Below, piece by piece: positions 25,501 through 40,500 of a stretch of DNA of 64,000 nucleotides (positions are counted from its first letter, which is position 1; each line of letters opens with the position of its first letter). The notes beneath the pieces were generated by a model that was not told where the DNA came from, did not search any database, and saw only the letters and a list, made by a program, of their open reading frames with translations. The DNA is from Hofstenia miamia (lineage: Eukaryota > Xenacoelomorpha > Acoela): the NCBI GenBank assembly GCA_004352715.1, contig SCFE01000048.1, forward strand, positions 1,638,368-1,702,367, read 5' to 3'. The position numbers and the translations under genes were made by a program.

Positions 25501-28500
25501 GTTTAATAAAGGTGTAAGCTTGCAGGCCGTATGGGTAAAATATATGTAATAACAGTAAAGATATACTAAAAAACAACATTGGAATATTAGGTGTGCTCAA
25601 AAAAATTCTAGGTAGCTGCGAAAACGGAGGGAAGACAAAAAAATTATGTAGTGACGAATTAATCTGTCCAACACTATATATATCATAAAAACTATTTGGA
25701 CTAATTGTAGTTAAGATAATATCTAAAAACATAACTAATGGTGAAGATGAATAAGAATGAGGTAACTTATTTAATACCTGAAAACGAATAGGTGTGCTCT
25801 AATAAAAGGGGAATGATAATAACTAAAATAATATTCACTTACCAATCCACGCATTTTTTGTTCATAAGACTTCTCCAGTGCCTCTTTGTAGTATGAACAA
25901 AGGCTCTCTAACTGATTATCACCATGAAGCTTATCGACCATTCCAAAAATGAACGAAGCAAAATCATCTTTATACAACATGTTTTCCTTAACTACACCCA
26001 AACTCTTCATTCCTAAAATCATTGTGTCAAGAATATAAAAGACATGGAAATCCCTAAAATGACATTGCATTGAGAAAAGCTGCATCGCTCCCTCAAATAT
26101 TTTTATATATAAATCTAGAAATTTCAAAGGATTCTTGGACGAAGAGTTGATTTCTATTTCTTCAAAAATTAAAAGAATAAAGTATCCTTAATAATAAATT
26201 CAATAGTCAAAGTTGCGATTGCATTCGGAATGAAAATTATGTTCGCTGATCACAGTTGGGTTTGAGATGAATGTGAGTTAATGAAAATTACTGCAAACTA
26301 AGACCTGCGCATAATTGAGAAACGTACAATATTAGGATAGTGTTTAGGAAAACGAAATTACAGAGGTCTATATCACATAGCAATATTTCAAAAGCACCCA
26401 GGAAAAGGCTATATTATGTTTGAATGTCAAAGTAGAATAAACTTTGTTTTCGATCTAAAAAACCCTTCGGAAGGCATTCTAACGTTAAAAAGTACTCCCT
26501 CGGACCCAAAATAACTGCTGAATTTGATTGCAAGCTTAACAACTTTGCAGGATAATAAACAATTCTCGTTCAGATTTTTGCAATTTAATCTTGTGGAGCA
26601 TTGCTTTCAGAAAATGTAAAACTACCTTGAAAAGAAGTTCTAAGAAAGTTATATGGATTGACGCTGTAGAATCCTTCAAGCCGCACAAGGCCCCTGGTCA
26701 AAATGGTCTTCAAGGAGAAGCATTTCGATACGGAGACAGTGCACTTATTGAACGTCTAACAGAAGACTTTGCACAATATTGCGTACGGAGAGATGTCCTA
26801 AATCATGGTGCGATGCGGAAGTTATCTTCTTGTACAAGAAGGGCTCAAGGCAAGACCCTAACAACTATCGCACAATTTCCCATCTGGATGTTGGAGGAAA
26901 GATATTTGCCAAAATTCTGTTATGCAGGCTGGAGCAATTGCTGGGTAATAAATATACGCTCCTTTCAACTCAATTTGGTCTTAGGGTCGGCAAGTCTAAT
27001 GTGTCCGGGTACAAAGGATCGAATGAAATTTCATAAAACACAAGTGTTTTTATAGAAAATCAAATTAAATGAGCGAAGCATGTGCTGACACTAAATTTTG
27101 TCGAGCCAAGGATAATAAAAAAGCTTAAAATACTAAAATACATATAAAAAACACTTAAAAGGATAGTCTATTGAGGAAATGATAACGGCGGGACAGCAGC
27201 AGAGTGTAATCGAGATGGCCAATCCGCAATATTAGAAGCCGATGGTACCCAATAGACCAGAATTGACTTAAAATGTACCAACAGTGTAGCCAAAATATTT
27301 TCTGTATATCGCCCACCATAAAGCTTACCTGACTTGAGAGCTTGAGCTAAAGGCCAGGAATCAATAATGAGGGTATCACCATATGCTGCCATCGATAATG
27401 CTATTAATGCTGCTTGAAGTTCTTTACGAAATATGTGTAAGCGATGATTAGCTTTGAATGAGAATTGATGATTATCAGGGTCTACCATGCCCAGGCTATA
27501 ATTGGATGCATCAGTATACCAAATCCTATCTGACGGAGTTCTCGGCGCTGGAGCCCATTCCATAATGAATTGAGATGTCCGTAAAAGGTAAGTTGTGACT
27601 ATCTGAGCGCTAAAGTATTCTATATGATCTTTTTGATAAAGAGGTCTGATAATATTGAAAGGGGCCACAAGCAGCCAAGTGAAGGAGATATGCCCTAATA
27701 CTGATTGTCTCTGCTTAACTGACAGTTGAAACAATGATACTTCCGCTAGCTCAGGAGGCAGCTAGATTACGGAAAGGAAATCTTCTTGTGTGTATCATAG
27801 ATCTACAAAAGACCTTTGATAACGTTCCAAGGGAAGCAATTTGGCAGCTTCTAGCCGTAAGTGGCGTACCAAAACGGATAGTAACGATCATTAAATCCCT
27901 ACATGACACCCCGATAGCACACATTCGTGGCGGACATCCACAAGTAAGTTTTAAGCTTAAACGTGGAGTCCGACAAGAATTTGTCTTCGGCCCGTGCTTA
28001 TTTAACCTCCTTTTCTACTATCTGATCAGAGAGAGACTCCGCGGAGCACCTAGCAGAATTTTTTTTAACTCTTTCTTTGGACAAGGTTGCGTATAACTTA
28101 AGCACATCGAGTATGCTGATGATCTCTGTCTTATCTGCCGTTTTGAGGAACAAATACAGAGCTATCTAGATGGTCTAGTTACAGTTCTAGAGCCACTGGT
28201 ATTAATATCTCTGTACTAAAGACAAAGAGCATGTGGCTGTCAAGGGCATCGGAAAGAACGTCTGAAAAAATTCTTGTTTTAGGTAAAAACATAGAGTTTT
28301 CTTTCAATGTTCAAGTACATACGCTCGATGGTCAGCACTGCTAGGACAGTCCTCTCAGAAACTACGTTGGGAGCCCAACCACGTATGGATTATAATTCCT
28401 GGAAAAACTAGGATTACTGAACTTCAACTGGTTGGGTTCTCAAACATCTGATTTTGGGATAATTATTGACGTTTTCAGATAAAGTAAGAAAAATTAGGAC

Positions 28501-31500
28501 GTGAGGTAAAAACATTTCTCCAGATTTTCTCAAGAAGGCTGTTTTAAAAGAAATACTGTTGAAATCGTCACGAGTAGAAGAATATATTACAAGATGTAAA
28601 GATACTAAACAATGTGACATGTGACATACATTTGAATATGAATAAATGCTTCAAGAAAAGTTTGTTATGGCTCTTTAGATCGAGACGTTATGCTAATACT
28701 AAACGCTAAGCTATATGCGTAGACATGGGCATTCACTGACAGATTTTTCTATTATTAATACATGTATTCATTTGATATTCTAATTCTGCACAATTAATGT
28801 AAGATGAATGTTAACAATATACATTTCAAATCTACAAATATGCCAAGCATCTGCATTTTCATGTTTGTTTTGAATTAACAATTGTATTGGAATTTGCATG
28901 CAAAGAAAGTATAAATTTCATGCATCTGTAGAAGAGAACTTGAAATTGTGTAGTGATAAGTGATAGATTTATTAAGTTTCTGTGAATTAAAAATAATTGA
29001 AGACTAATCTAAGCCCACTTATAATATTAAAAACTCTGTTTTAGGAATTTGGTGTTGATATCCATTCCGCTCCATTATTCATATTGAGAATAAAGAACAG
29101 TTCAAAACCGAGTAATGAACTGATGATAAGTATATCGTGTAATCAGAACCGTTACTCCTAATAAATCGGGAAGAAATGTAAAGGCATGGTTTTCTTGAAA
29201 ATGTTTTTACCCTCTTGTTTAATCAAGATGATCAGGATTATTTATGTTAACTTAATAATTTTCACGAATACCGGTAACTAATACTCAAAATGAGTACAAA
29301 AAATTATAGTGCAAATGATATTTATAAAGTATGACTTCTCGATCTCTATTTCGCATGAAAATTTCAAACACTGGGTATATAATCATTAAGAGCTCACAAT
29401 AAATAGCAGATTCATTCTCCTGAAAAAATAACTAAAAAATTAATGGAGTGCATAATGAAACATTAAATTTCATTAAAAAATTTAAAATACAAATAAATCA
29501 AACAAAATTGACGATTATTTTCAAAAAAAGCATTTAAGCATCACGAGAAGGACTTGAAAATGATTCAGATATCAAGCAATTGAGCACATGCAAGCAAACA
29601 ACTAAAGAAAACAAGTGCATCTTACTCTCTTCAAACTGAAGTTCACCTAAAACAATAAAATCAGTGAATTTATAAACCTTCAACACTTAATATAAGTGCA
29701 ACTCAGGAGAAAATTGCAAATTCGTTTCAAATATTGAATACTGCTTTCTGTTTTCTGAAGAGAAGAATAGATGTTCCAAAAAAACCAAATTGCATTACTC
29801 ATGTTTATATAATTTATATTAGCCAATTAAAATGCCATTTTGTTGTTAAAACTACAATTGCAAAAATAAATAGCTCCTCTTTCATGTCTGTGTAATTCAT
29901 CTAAGCATTCATGGTTCATATACAAGACCTCCGAAAATGAGGAAATCACTTGAAGGATTTCTTTCTCTAATCAATTGAATATATTTACTTATAATTTACT
30001 TATAAACGGAGACTTTTCAGACAAACTGTTAATTATTTTCTAATCCTAACATTAAAATAATGTATCTTTTTAGTTAACCAGGGTTACCATAAGACTGAGA
30101 ACGTATACTTAGGAAAGCTATTCTTACAACTCACAGCAATTCATTTAAACGAAAAATATATCGAAAGTAGTGTTTTAATCAATTAAATAACTGAGTAATA
30201 TGGGAGACAGTAAGTTCTGATAGCGACAGCGGCTAGCCTGAAACCATCTTTTCAAATGTCATTAAGGGCAATATTTTGTTAAAAAATTAGCCAATTAAAT
30301 TTTGTTGTGCTGAAATTTTAGAGAAAGTAAAGAATTTTCTTGGAGGGAAAGTCAAGCTCTGCTCAGCTGAGAAGGGGAAATATCACGTAAGGTAATATTT
30401 TGTATATAACCACGTTATTACTGGACGTGATTGACGTTTTTCTATTTTTACTCTAGCTTTGGAATCTATTTAACATTCTTCATTCAATTATATCTCATTT
30501 CAAAGATAACTAAGAGTAGAAATATAATGTTTACAAATAAACCGAAACCCAGTATCTTTGACCGAACTTAGTAATATAATATAGTTACTACAACCATAAT
30601 ATGTCAAAAGCATTACTTTTATAGTGTAAAATAATTCAATCGATTTTTACATTATTTTACCTTCGGAATTTTGCCCCCAAATTAATTCAAATGCTTATGA
30701 AAAAATAGTTGTGTATTTCTATTGGAGTAGTGGGAATTCCTAAATGGAAGGGGTGAGAATAGGAACGACAAACCAATTCCCCTGGCGATTATGATATTAA
30801 CTCACAAGCTAATGATATCAATATAAAAAATTCGAAATCGTTACAGGATTACAATGACATCCTTTATTTACGATTTTAAAATCTGCCTTTCTCAAGTATC
30901 TGCGGTGACACGAGTTCAATGCACACAGCACACCCCCAATTATGCTTCAGCAGTCTGCTTGCAGAAGAAATAAATAGTTCAGATTAAGACTTTCTCAGAT
31001 GAACGTTAATGAATGTTAGTTGTGCGAATATATTAATAAATTTAAAAAGCGGAATTTTCATCGAAAAAGAGCTTCCGTAAAGCGGGACGTGCTTTGAACT
31101 AAAAATGAATATAGAATAGTCAACAAATACTTTTGATAAAAATGAAGTTTAGCATTGTCACTTTTTGTCAATAGCCGATGGCAGCTATTACTTCAAAATA
31201 AAGAACCCATTAGAGACATCAATACCAACTTTCTATTTTAATCATCCTTGAATTTTTCGGACTATAAGGCGGAACGAATTATAAGAGGCAGTATCGGTGA
31301 ACGGATTCATTTATATATATATATATATATATATAAGACGCGCGGGATTATAAGGCAAAGACAGCAAAACAAAATAATCGAATAAGTCAGACTTTATTGA
31401 ATTCATTACCGTAATAATAACAGTCAATATTACACAAAAAGTACTTTCACTTTTTCAATCACTGCGTTTCCACAAATTCATCAAATTCCTCGTGTTCAAT

Positions 31501-34500
31501 GTCGGAATTTAACAGTTGGGTGATAGTAGCATCAAGCAAGCCCAGATCCTCTTCGTCGTCCTGATTCAGCCTCATTGCTGTTGCTTGGCTGTTTATTGAT
31601 GATTCCGGCCTTCATGAAAGCTCGGACGATAGTTGAGGCCGATATCTTAGCCAGGCAAATATAAGGATTTTATGCGCGATTTATAGTCCGAAAAATACAA
31701 TACATAAAAGTGAAAAAAAATTCCCATATTGTCAAAATATATGCATTAATTCAGTTTACGTTCTTCACTCAAAGTAGCCTAGTTTTTTCAAATTAGTTAC
31801 GCTTTACGGTACTAATATCAACTACTGCAGACACTCTTTACCACAAATTTTCATCATTACATTAGTGAGAACATCCACCAATAGATGTGTCAATGTTCCA
31901 AGATTTCCAAATGTCTCTATAAGCTTGGAGAAAATGACTTGAAAATGTGAGAAAAGTATTGATAAGGCAGACTTAGTTTAAAATAAAAATCTTGAAATGA
32001 TACATCAAGAATAATGTCAAATTGAAAAAAAATCTAGATCCGCTGATATTCAAAATAATTAATGTTGTTACCGGCTTCAACGGCTTCTTTTTCAGCTCCA
32101 TCTTTATACTGCTCAGAAAGGAGAAGAACTTCATCCAACTCAAGGTAACCTTGACCATTGCTATCCCAATAATCGAACAAATCACTGACCAAAAATTCAC
32201 TTAAAATATCGCGGGCATTGGAGTTTACCTAAATAAGAACAAAAAGTAATAATAAATTTAACATAATTAATAAAAACATTTTCGACACTAGATGACAACA
32301 ACAAAATATTGTTGAAAAGCTTAGTAGCTACAATAGAGGTAAAGGTTACAATAAAGATGAACTGAAATGTGCAACACAAATAAAGTAAATAATAAAGCGA
32401 AAGTAATCGGTTCCAAAATGAGGAGTATTAAAATGCATTGTATTTAAAAAATATCAACTGATTAACTGCTTCGCCCAAATTTTAATGCAGAATCTGTAAA
32501 AAATATTGGGGTAACAAAATTTAAAGGGGCACATCAGTACAAGCGTGTAACTTTAATGAAGCACTCGACGCAGAGTTTACTGTCACAAAAATACCTGTAA
32601 AATCGAAAAGGGATAAATAGAAGGTAGCAAATGGCAGAGTAAAATTAAAGTGCGAAATATGTTACATACATCAAAAGAGAGTTGTGATTTTGAAAAATTG
32701 GCATCATCTATTGGCTGCAAAACCAACTATCTCGCAATTTTTTGTCATGCTTTGTTAACAAATTTGCTATATTTTGAGGTATTTTTCTTCCAAGAAATAA
32801 TTCTTTATCAAAAAAACAATGGACGGAAGTTCGCGAAAATCGCAAAATTTATATAATTTTTTTAAACATTCTGGCTTTGAATACAATTTGAAAAATGTAC
32901 TTCTATGCCAAGACTTTTTTCCTGAATATATACGAATTCAACTACTAAAATCGCATATTTTGATTTAAAAATTAATATAACATTAAAAACTAACGGAGTT
33001 AATTCTTTGAAGCTTATCTTCTTCAGTCTCGAAATAGTGATCTCGAACGAAAGACAGAAAACTATAGAGAAGTTTATCATCAACTTTGTTTCCAATGAAC
33101 GTTTCGATCAAAGCAACGAACTGCGTATTGTCCAACTGTTGTTCATTGTGAGGAGAGGTTTTCTCTCGGGAGTAGGCCTTATATCTTTCTACAATAACAA
33201 AGTTGTTATAACTCACATTGAAAAAGAATTATATATGTCATGAACGCACCAAACTATGGAAGATAATGAATAATGAAAACATTCAAATGTTTCTATAATC
33301 CACAAAAGATTCAAAAATATATTTTAGAGAAATTTATGGTTTTATGTCAAGATATCAACTACATTTATGAGAAATTAAGTGTAAAAAGTTATTGACTAAC
33401 TAAAGAAACACTGGAAGTCAGATCAGAATGGTTAGTCAGTTCACAGCAATTTTGTTCAATATATTGGGTATTGCTATTATTGACCTTTGTATAAAAGATG
33501 ATATAAAAAAATTCTAAGCGTTGTAAATGAACACATATTCAGTCAACCTATCATAAAATCTCCAAAATCCTATAAGATATAACAAAGGAGCAGACCTAAT
33601 ATATATATATANATTCTTCAATATTCCGTTGAGTACCATACATAAACAAAACATTTTAAATTCCTCAAGTTTTTGTTCGCGGCGCTTGTAATCCTTCAAA
33701 TTTCTACAAGAAATTTTAAAAGTAGTCGGTAAGTCAACATGTTCAATTCATTGGACCCTACCAATCAAAATTTGCTGGTGACGCTACTGTATATATATAT
33801 ATATATATATATAGAAACATGTCAGTAAGATTAGAGCTCAAAGCAAAGAGCAAATGTAACATGAAGTTGAATGCTAAATATATAAACCTTTGAGTCTTAA
33901 TACTGATTCAAAATGTAATATATGCACTAATCATCTTCATACATTAAAAAGAAAGTGCTATGCCACAGTATGCAAAACTATTATAGCTATTTAAGCCAGA
34001 TTTGTAAGTTAGTACTTTATATTACGAGGTGAAAGTTTATAATTCGAGTAGCACAACGCCACATTAGTCTAATCTCATGAATGTAACTTATATTTTCTGC
34101 ATGCTTAAGTGAAGAATAAGATTTTGTATAGGACTGTACCATTCGAGACCCGAATCTTAGTTTTCAAAATAAAGATTTCGCATCCAGATTCCCTATGCAT
34201 TATAAAGTTGTGCATGGGTCATAAAGTGATACTTTACGTGGCACGTAAACTGGCAATTTAAATGACTTTATCCCACATGTAGAAAGTAATAAAATTTATC
34301 AATAACAAATATGTGGTCGAAATTTCGATGAAACTTCACAGTTAAATATTATGTTTTCCAATTTAGAAATGAATATGAATGTAGGTTTAGATGGAATGAG
34401 TAAATTTGCATGCATTTTCTTCTATCTACAAACTGATTCCAAAAAATAAATGAAACGATGTTTAAAAACATATATTTACCGAAGGGTAACTTAAGTTCTG

Positions 34501-37500
34501 ATAAAAAATGGTTAGTTGGAAATTAGTATATTCGAATACCTGTTTGTTGATGAAGTTCTTCTGCTTTTCGCAGTTGATCTACAACACTAGCTTCTTCTTT
34601 AACAGATTCTGTATCAGACATGCCAGCTAAAAACAAGAAAATCAAAATTATTCAAAAGTTATTGATTCTGATAATTTTCAAAACATGATTTTAAAAATTA
34701 CAAAACCTCATGTAGTTAAAACTGTAAAAACCATATTGGGGAATTATTAATAAAATATAATATTTGATCAATACTAAAATGAAATATCACGTGAAAGAGC
34801 TCATTGCTATATAAAATCTACTGCACAAAAATGTTGTCAAATACTTTGAAATAAATTTCATTATTCAATTAAAATATTGCTTATTTGTGTTATAGAGAGT
34901 ATTCGACAAATATCAGAATTAAGCTTACGTTCTACGAGATCCTCTAAATCGGAATTATGTTGCATTTCTTTGACATCAATCGTCTGCTCTTCTATTATTC
35001 CAGATAATGGTTCACCAGGTAGTTTCTCACTTGGTTTCTCTTCATCAGTAGATTTTTCTTTAGAATCTTCATCAGTTTTATTTTGTGGTTCTAATTTCTT
35101 TTCAGTTTCATTAACATTTTTCTCTGCTTCTGATTGCTTCTCTGCCTCATCTAATTTGTTTTCCTCTTCCAACTTGCCTTCTGCATTATCCAACTTGTTC
35201 TGTGCATTATCTTCACTAATATTTTCGGGTGCTACTGTCTTTTCTTGGCTTAAAGATGCGACATTAGGATCCATAGGCTTGTCTTCCGTCTCGTCCGCAG
35301 CGTTTATGATGTCTTTGGATTTTAACTCTGGTTTGTCTTCGCTGTCTTCTGGTTTTGGTTCCTCTTTCTTTGCGATGTCTTCTGACTTTGGCTCTGATTT
35401 CTGTTCAGCATTCTCTATCTTAGATTCGGGTTTTGCTTCGTGTGTTTCACCTACAGTGGTTTGTTTTTCATTTGAATCACCAGTATCACCTTTAGTTGAC
35501 TCTTCTTTTTCAATGTTTTCACTATTTACTTCTTCAGCATCTATCTCATCACTTCCTAAAAAATTGAAAAAATATAAAAATACTACACAACAAAAACCTT
35601 ACAAACGGAAGTTTGCATATATAGATTCAGCCAATTCTTATATTGTAACACAAAAGAAAATGGAGTAAACATTGTTAAAAAATTCATATAAATCAGTACG
35701 TCCTACTAAAATGGAAGTAAGTTTTAAAATTGTAGTTTATAAAATATCTGAAATTCAATTATATACTATGTTGGAAAATTCATTGCATCTATATTTTTAG
35801 AAAATCACTTTTGAAACCCTAATTTTTTCTGAGAACAAATTTTCAAATACCACAAGCACATTTCGCATTGCTTGGTTTGTGGATAGCCATAAAAAGTGCA
35901 CAGACAACATAAAATACACACAAATCTGCATTATTATATACATAGGTTACAGTTCACAAAATTCATTATATTAGCTAGTTCAATAATTAAATACAAATAT
36001 ATTGCAATATTACGGCTCACACAAGTAAAAAATCGAATTAGAATCTTCTCTGATAAATAGAAAAATAATGTTTTCTAACCATGGAACAAATTCAAAATGA
36101 ATTTTCAGTTAAATAAAGAAAATATGGAACCTTCCATGTCAAATTCATTTAAGGAAAGTGATTCTTCAGATTGCGATTTTTGATCATCATCTGTGATTGG
36201 CCCTAAACAAAAAATAAGCTTAAATTTTAAGAAGAATTCTTACATTTGCACGGATTTCGAAATAACGCCCTCTTTTCCTTCGACATTTTATACCAAAAAT
36301 GATGAAGAAGTTTCAGCACTATTCTTCTATTGATGACGCCAATCTAATTTGATAGTACTTTAATTTAGAAGAAGCTTGGGGTGCGACAAAATATGTAAGT
36401 TAATAAACAAGTGTAATCTCAAGGATAACAAAGTTAGGTTTATCACAACAATCAATTTACAATTTTTCACGCAATGTGGCTTTCAAAATTCATTTTTTGA
36501 CCTTAAATATAAATCTCTTTAAACTTGAGACAGATTGGAGAGAGTTGACAGGCATAAAACGAGTTATATTACTAGCACGAAAATCCTTCTACAAGAAAAA
36601 ATAGCTTTGCTATCATTGACATGAAGATCACATGACTTGTTGTTGTTTTGACACATGTAATTATGGGCCATTAATTCCAAAAGGGGTAAATTTTTTCACG
36701 GACTAAAAACTTGGAAAAAAGTGTAAAAATACCGATAGTATCTACTAATGATATGCAAAATAGAGGCACATAAGTATGTATAAAATGAATTGGAAATGGA
36801 TGTAAAATAGCGTACAGAATTGGTATCTAAAATTTTGAACAGATCTGTGAATATTTTTCGACGTTTTTCAAACGTGAGAGTTTCATAGTACGCCTTGGCG
36901 CACAATTCCATGTGAGAAATAAAAACATCGAAAATGTCGGCTGGAAAGTCGGACACCAAACCCATCATATGCTAAATGATTATATTGTTTGTACAGAGAT
37001 AACTAACTACAATGCTTACCTCAGTGAATTCTGCTTGTGAAAGCGTTTTATTATCTGTGTTGGTGGAAGAAAGTGGCTGTTTGTAGGCCGAACCTAAATA
37101 TATAATTATTAATTTANNNNNNNNNNNNNNNNNNNNNTCCATGTGAGAAATAAAAACATCGAAAATGTCGGCTGGAAAGTCGGACACCAAACCCATCATA
37201 TGCTAAATGATTATATTGTTTGTACAGAGATAACTAACTACAATGCTTACCTCAGTGAATTCTGCTTGTGAAAGCGTTTTATTATCTGTGTTGGTGGAAG
37301 AAAGTGGCTGTTTGTAGGCCGAACCTAAATATATAATTATTAATTTACTGAAGATATCTTGACGCGTGCAAAACATTTTTTAAGTTTGCCTTTGATTTAC
37401 TTGGCGAGTATTCTAGGAAGTTTTTGAGAATACTTCAACAAAAATGCAAGCCAGCTAACTCTGATCATAAACTCAAACTAATGCAATCGTTAATGGATAT

Positions 37501-40500
37501 ACGATTACAATTTTTATAAACACTAACAATCTCGTGTTTGTAAAACAGAGCTGTAATTGGATCACATTTTAATAGCCATGCGACAAGTTGTAAAAAACGA
37601 ATGCCGAACAAAAAATACTTTTTTATCTTTAAACAACCTAGTGTGTGCAACTGTAATGTCCTAATGTGCCTTAATCTTAAACTTTTACGGTAAAATGTTG
37701 AATTTAAATAGAAAATAAATATATTTAAATTAAGTTTCCCTTGACATTGTGACCTGGTCTTTAGAATGTTTATTTAAAAAATAACCCAGTCACCCAGTTC
37801 TAAACATTTGTTTACAACTCTACTGCAAAGTAATCATTCTATCTATATAGTTTGCTATAAATCAAATCCATTCAAATAATGTCCAAATGAATTTCAGAAG
37901 CCATGGAGTCGGTTACTTACGTGCTCGCAATTCATTTGGGAATACACCAGAAAAATCTCTAAAAGACCGCAATGCATTTTGAATCTAAAGATATAAAATA
38001 GATCAAGGCATTGCAAGTAAATGCGTACGTATGCTAATTTTATTAATCGATTCGGAGACTTCTTAACCCAAACTTCGAAGTGCTCCTCAATGACTTTTCC
38101 CTTGCGCTGAATTTCAAGTTTTGCCATTTTCTCTTGCTCTTCCCGCTTTTCACGCTTCTTTCTAGCGCTCATTTTAATTTGCGCCAGACTAAATGAGATA
38201 TTATTTGAATGAAAAATAACAATAAAATTATTTATAGCCGAACACGATAAAAGAAAACAGAAATCACAACGATTTTAACAAAAATTATAATAATAATAAT
38301 GTTATACGTACAATGCAATTCTTTATAGTGTATTTATGCCCAATTATATAATTATATAATATACTACTGTAATACATAAAACACGGGGAGATTGATAAAT
38401 TCCAATAGTTAAGGTTAAACGTAGCTATATTCTCCACGCTTACGAGTTGCTATGAACGCAATAATCGTTCAATCAAGCTTAGATCAAATTTCTTAGTTCA
38501 GTTCGCTTTGTGAATATTTTGATCTGGTCAGGTTCGAGTCGGTGCTGAAGTTATATTGTGAATCACTAATCAAAATACCATTGGATCATGCTTAAATGGT
38601 TGAATAAAGTATTCACAACTCAATTTGACTAAATCAAGATGTGCATGTAAATATTTACTTTTTAATTCAAAATACGATTTTGAAAAAACTTTAAAATTCT
38701 TCCCGTGCCTAATGCTCAGAAAGAGTAAAATAGAATAGAGCGAAAACTTCGTGTAAATATATACCGCAATTTTCGTTTAGGTGTGTCGCGCGCAATGTCA
38801 GTGGTTGGCACGAATTAAAGGGGAGAATGAAGAAAGAGAAGACCATTCTCTATCTTGTGGTGTTTTAGATTTTAGATATCGTTATTGGTTCCAGAGTTAT
38901 GAGCACTTAGAAAAATTTTTAAAGAAACATTACAGATCACTTGTGCTACATAGGATTACATAATCGGTGATCAAAAGAAAATTTCAGCAAAGCGAGAATT
39001 AAGAAATCTGCAAAAGCTTACTGTGACTCTTGAGAACTAAAAACATGTTTCTTCAATTGTTCTGTTACAGCACTGATTCCTCTAGAGTATGGAGTCATCA
39101 CTAATGAATTGTTATAACGAGGATTATTTCGCATGAGAAATCGAGCCAAAAAGTTTATGGGGTTGAAGTTTGTTGAAAATGTGCTGAGTTCCTCTATCTA
39201 AATACAGGAATATTAAATTTAGGAAAATAGAAAATTCACATACTACAAAAATGTAACTAAACTTTGATGCCTTATTCATTTACGTGACAACAACGGTAAC
39301 AACAATTGACTGCTAGTTCATCCGTAAACTGTAAGCTATTATTACGAACATTCAGTATCATTTTAAATATTCAGTACAAAATTTATCCTTTTGGCAAAGT
39401 AATAATATAGTTTACAAAAGATATGTGTTGAGTATAATATCACAGAATTCTCAGAGAAAATCTTGTTGTTCTTTTTGCTGGGTCTTTCTGATTCTTATTT
39501 TACCACATAGCCATAACATTTAATATGTATTCAGCTGCGTTCATAAAATCAAACATGATTTCGCGGCAACCTTAATTGTAAAATTTCAACCTAATTCAAC
39601 AAATAGTCGGATTCAGTAATAGAAGAATTTACATGTGAGGATCAGATTGACTAAGTTTGTGAATGTTTTGATAGATCGAAAATTCTGGCTTTGGAAGTGT
39701 TAAAATTAATTTAAAAAAAACAAAATAATGACTCACAGGTTTATCAGAATTCTCATTGTTGTCGTCCAAAAAGTTTATGGTGTATGGCGTCTTTTTGCTC
39801 ATTTCTCTTTGTTCTTTGACTAACTTAGAATGCCGCTGAGCATCGATCAATCCACGCTTTTCCACTTCTACTAAGAGTTGTTCAAGCCCAAGTATGACTG
39901 TAGGTAGGCATTTGTCAAGGAGATAAGTGCGGAGTGCAACAGTATCCACATTAACATTGAGCCACTCATGTGTAAGAACATCAATTGGGATCTAAGAATG
40001 ACTCATTATTAATAATATAGTCTTATAAAGTACACATTTCAGTTTGAAAATAATCTAACCTTATTTTTATTGGGCTATTTACATACGTAGTTTATTGGAG
40101 GAGGTATAAAATTACACCCCCACCTATTTTCATTTTTGATAAAATTGTTTTGAGATTTGAAGGTAGGGCATTAAATACACATTGTGATATTGCATATTGT
40201 TAGCATATTCTTTGCCGACGTTAGCAATATTCAACACGATGTCTCAAGATATGCCATTTCTTATAAGATACACAGTTAAAATGAATCAATGCAAATTTGT
40301 TATATTTTTACATGTGATCAAACTGTACTGCAGAATACCTTTATTCCTTCTGTGTTACTGAAATTATAATAAAAAAATCCATCGTGGAGAATAAAACGAG
40401 GGAAATATGAGAAATTTCAGTGCTGCCCTCTGACAAAACATTTTAAAGAAATTTCAGACAAAGATATTGATACAATATTTTAGGAAATGGATTATCCTAA

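Noticed and set aside
34877-35668. A 263-codon Ser-rich plus-strand open frame
   Set aside because: It is the complement of the Glu/Lys-rich EFCAB5-like exon 9. Glu/Lys codons read backwards as Ser/Phe/Leu without stops. Splice sites and phase support the minus strand.
37020-37093. An additional exon duplicated within the EFCAB5-like gene
   Set aside because: The surrounding 210 bases are duplicated identically, introns included, on both sides of an N run, which indicates assembly overlap rather than exon duplication.
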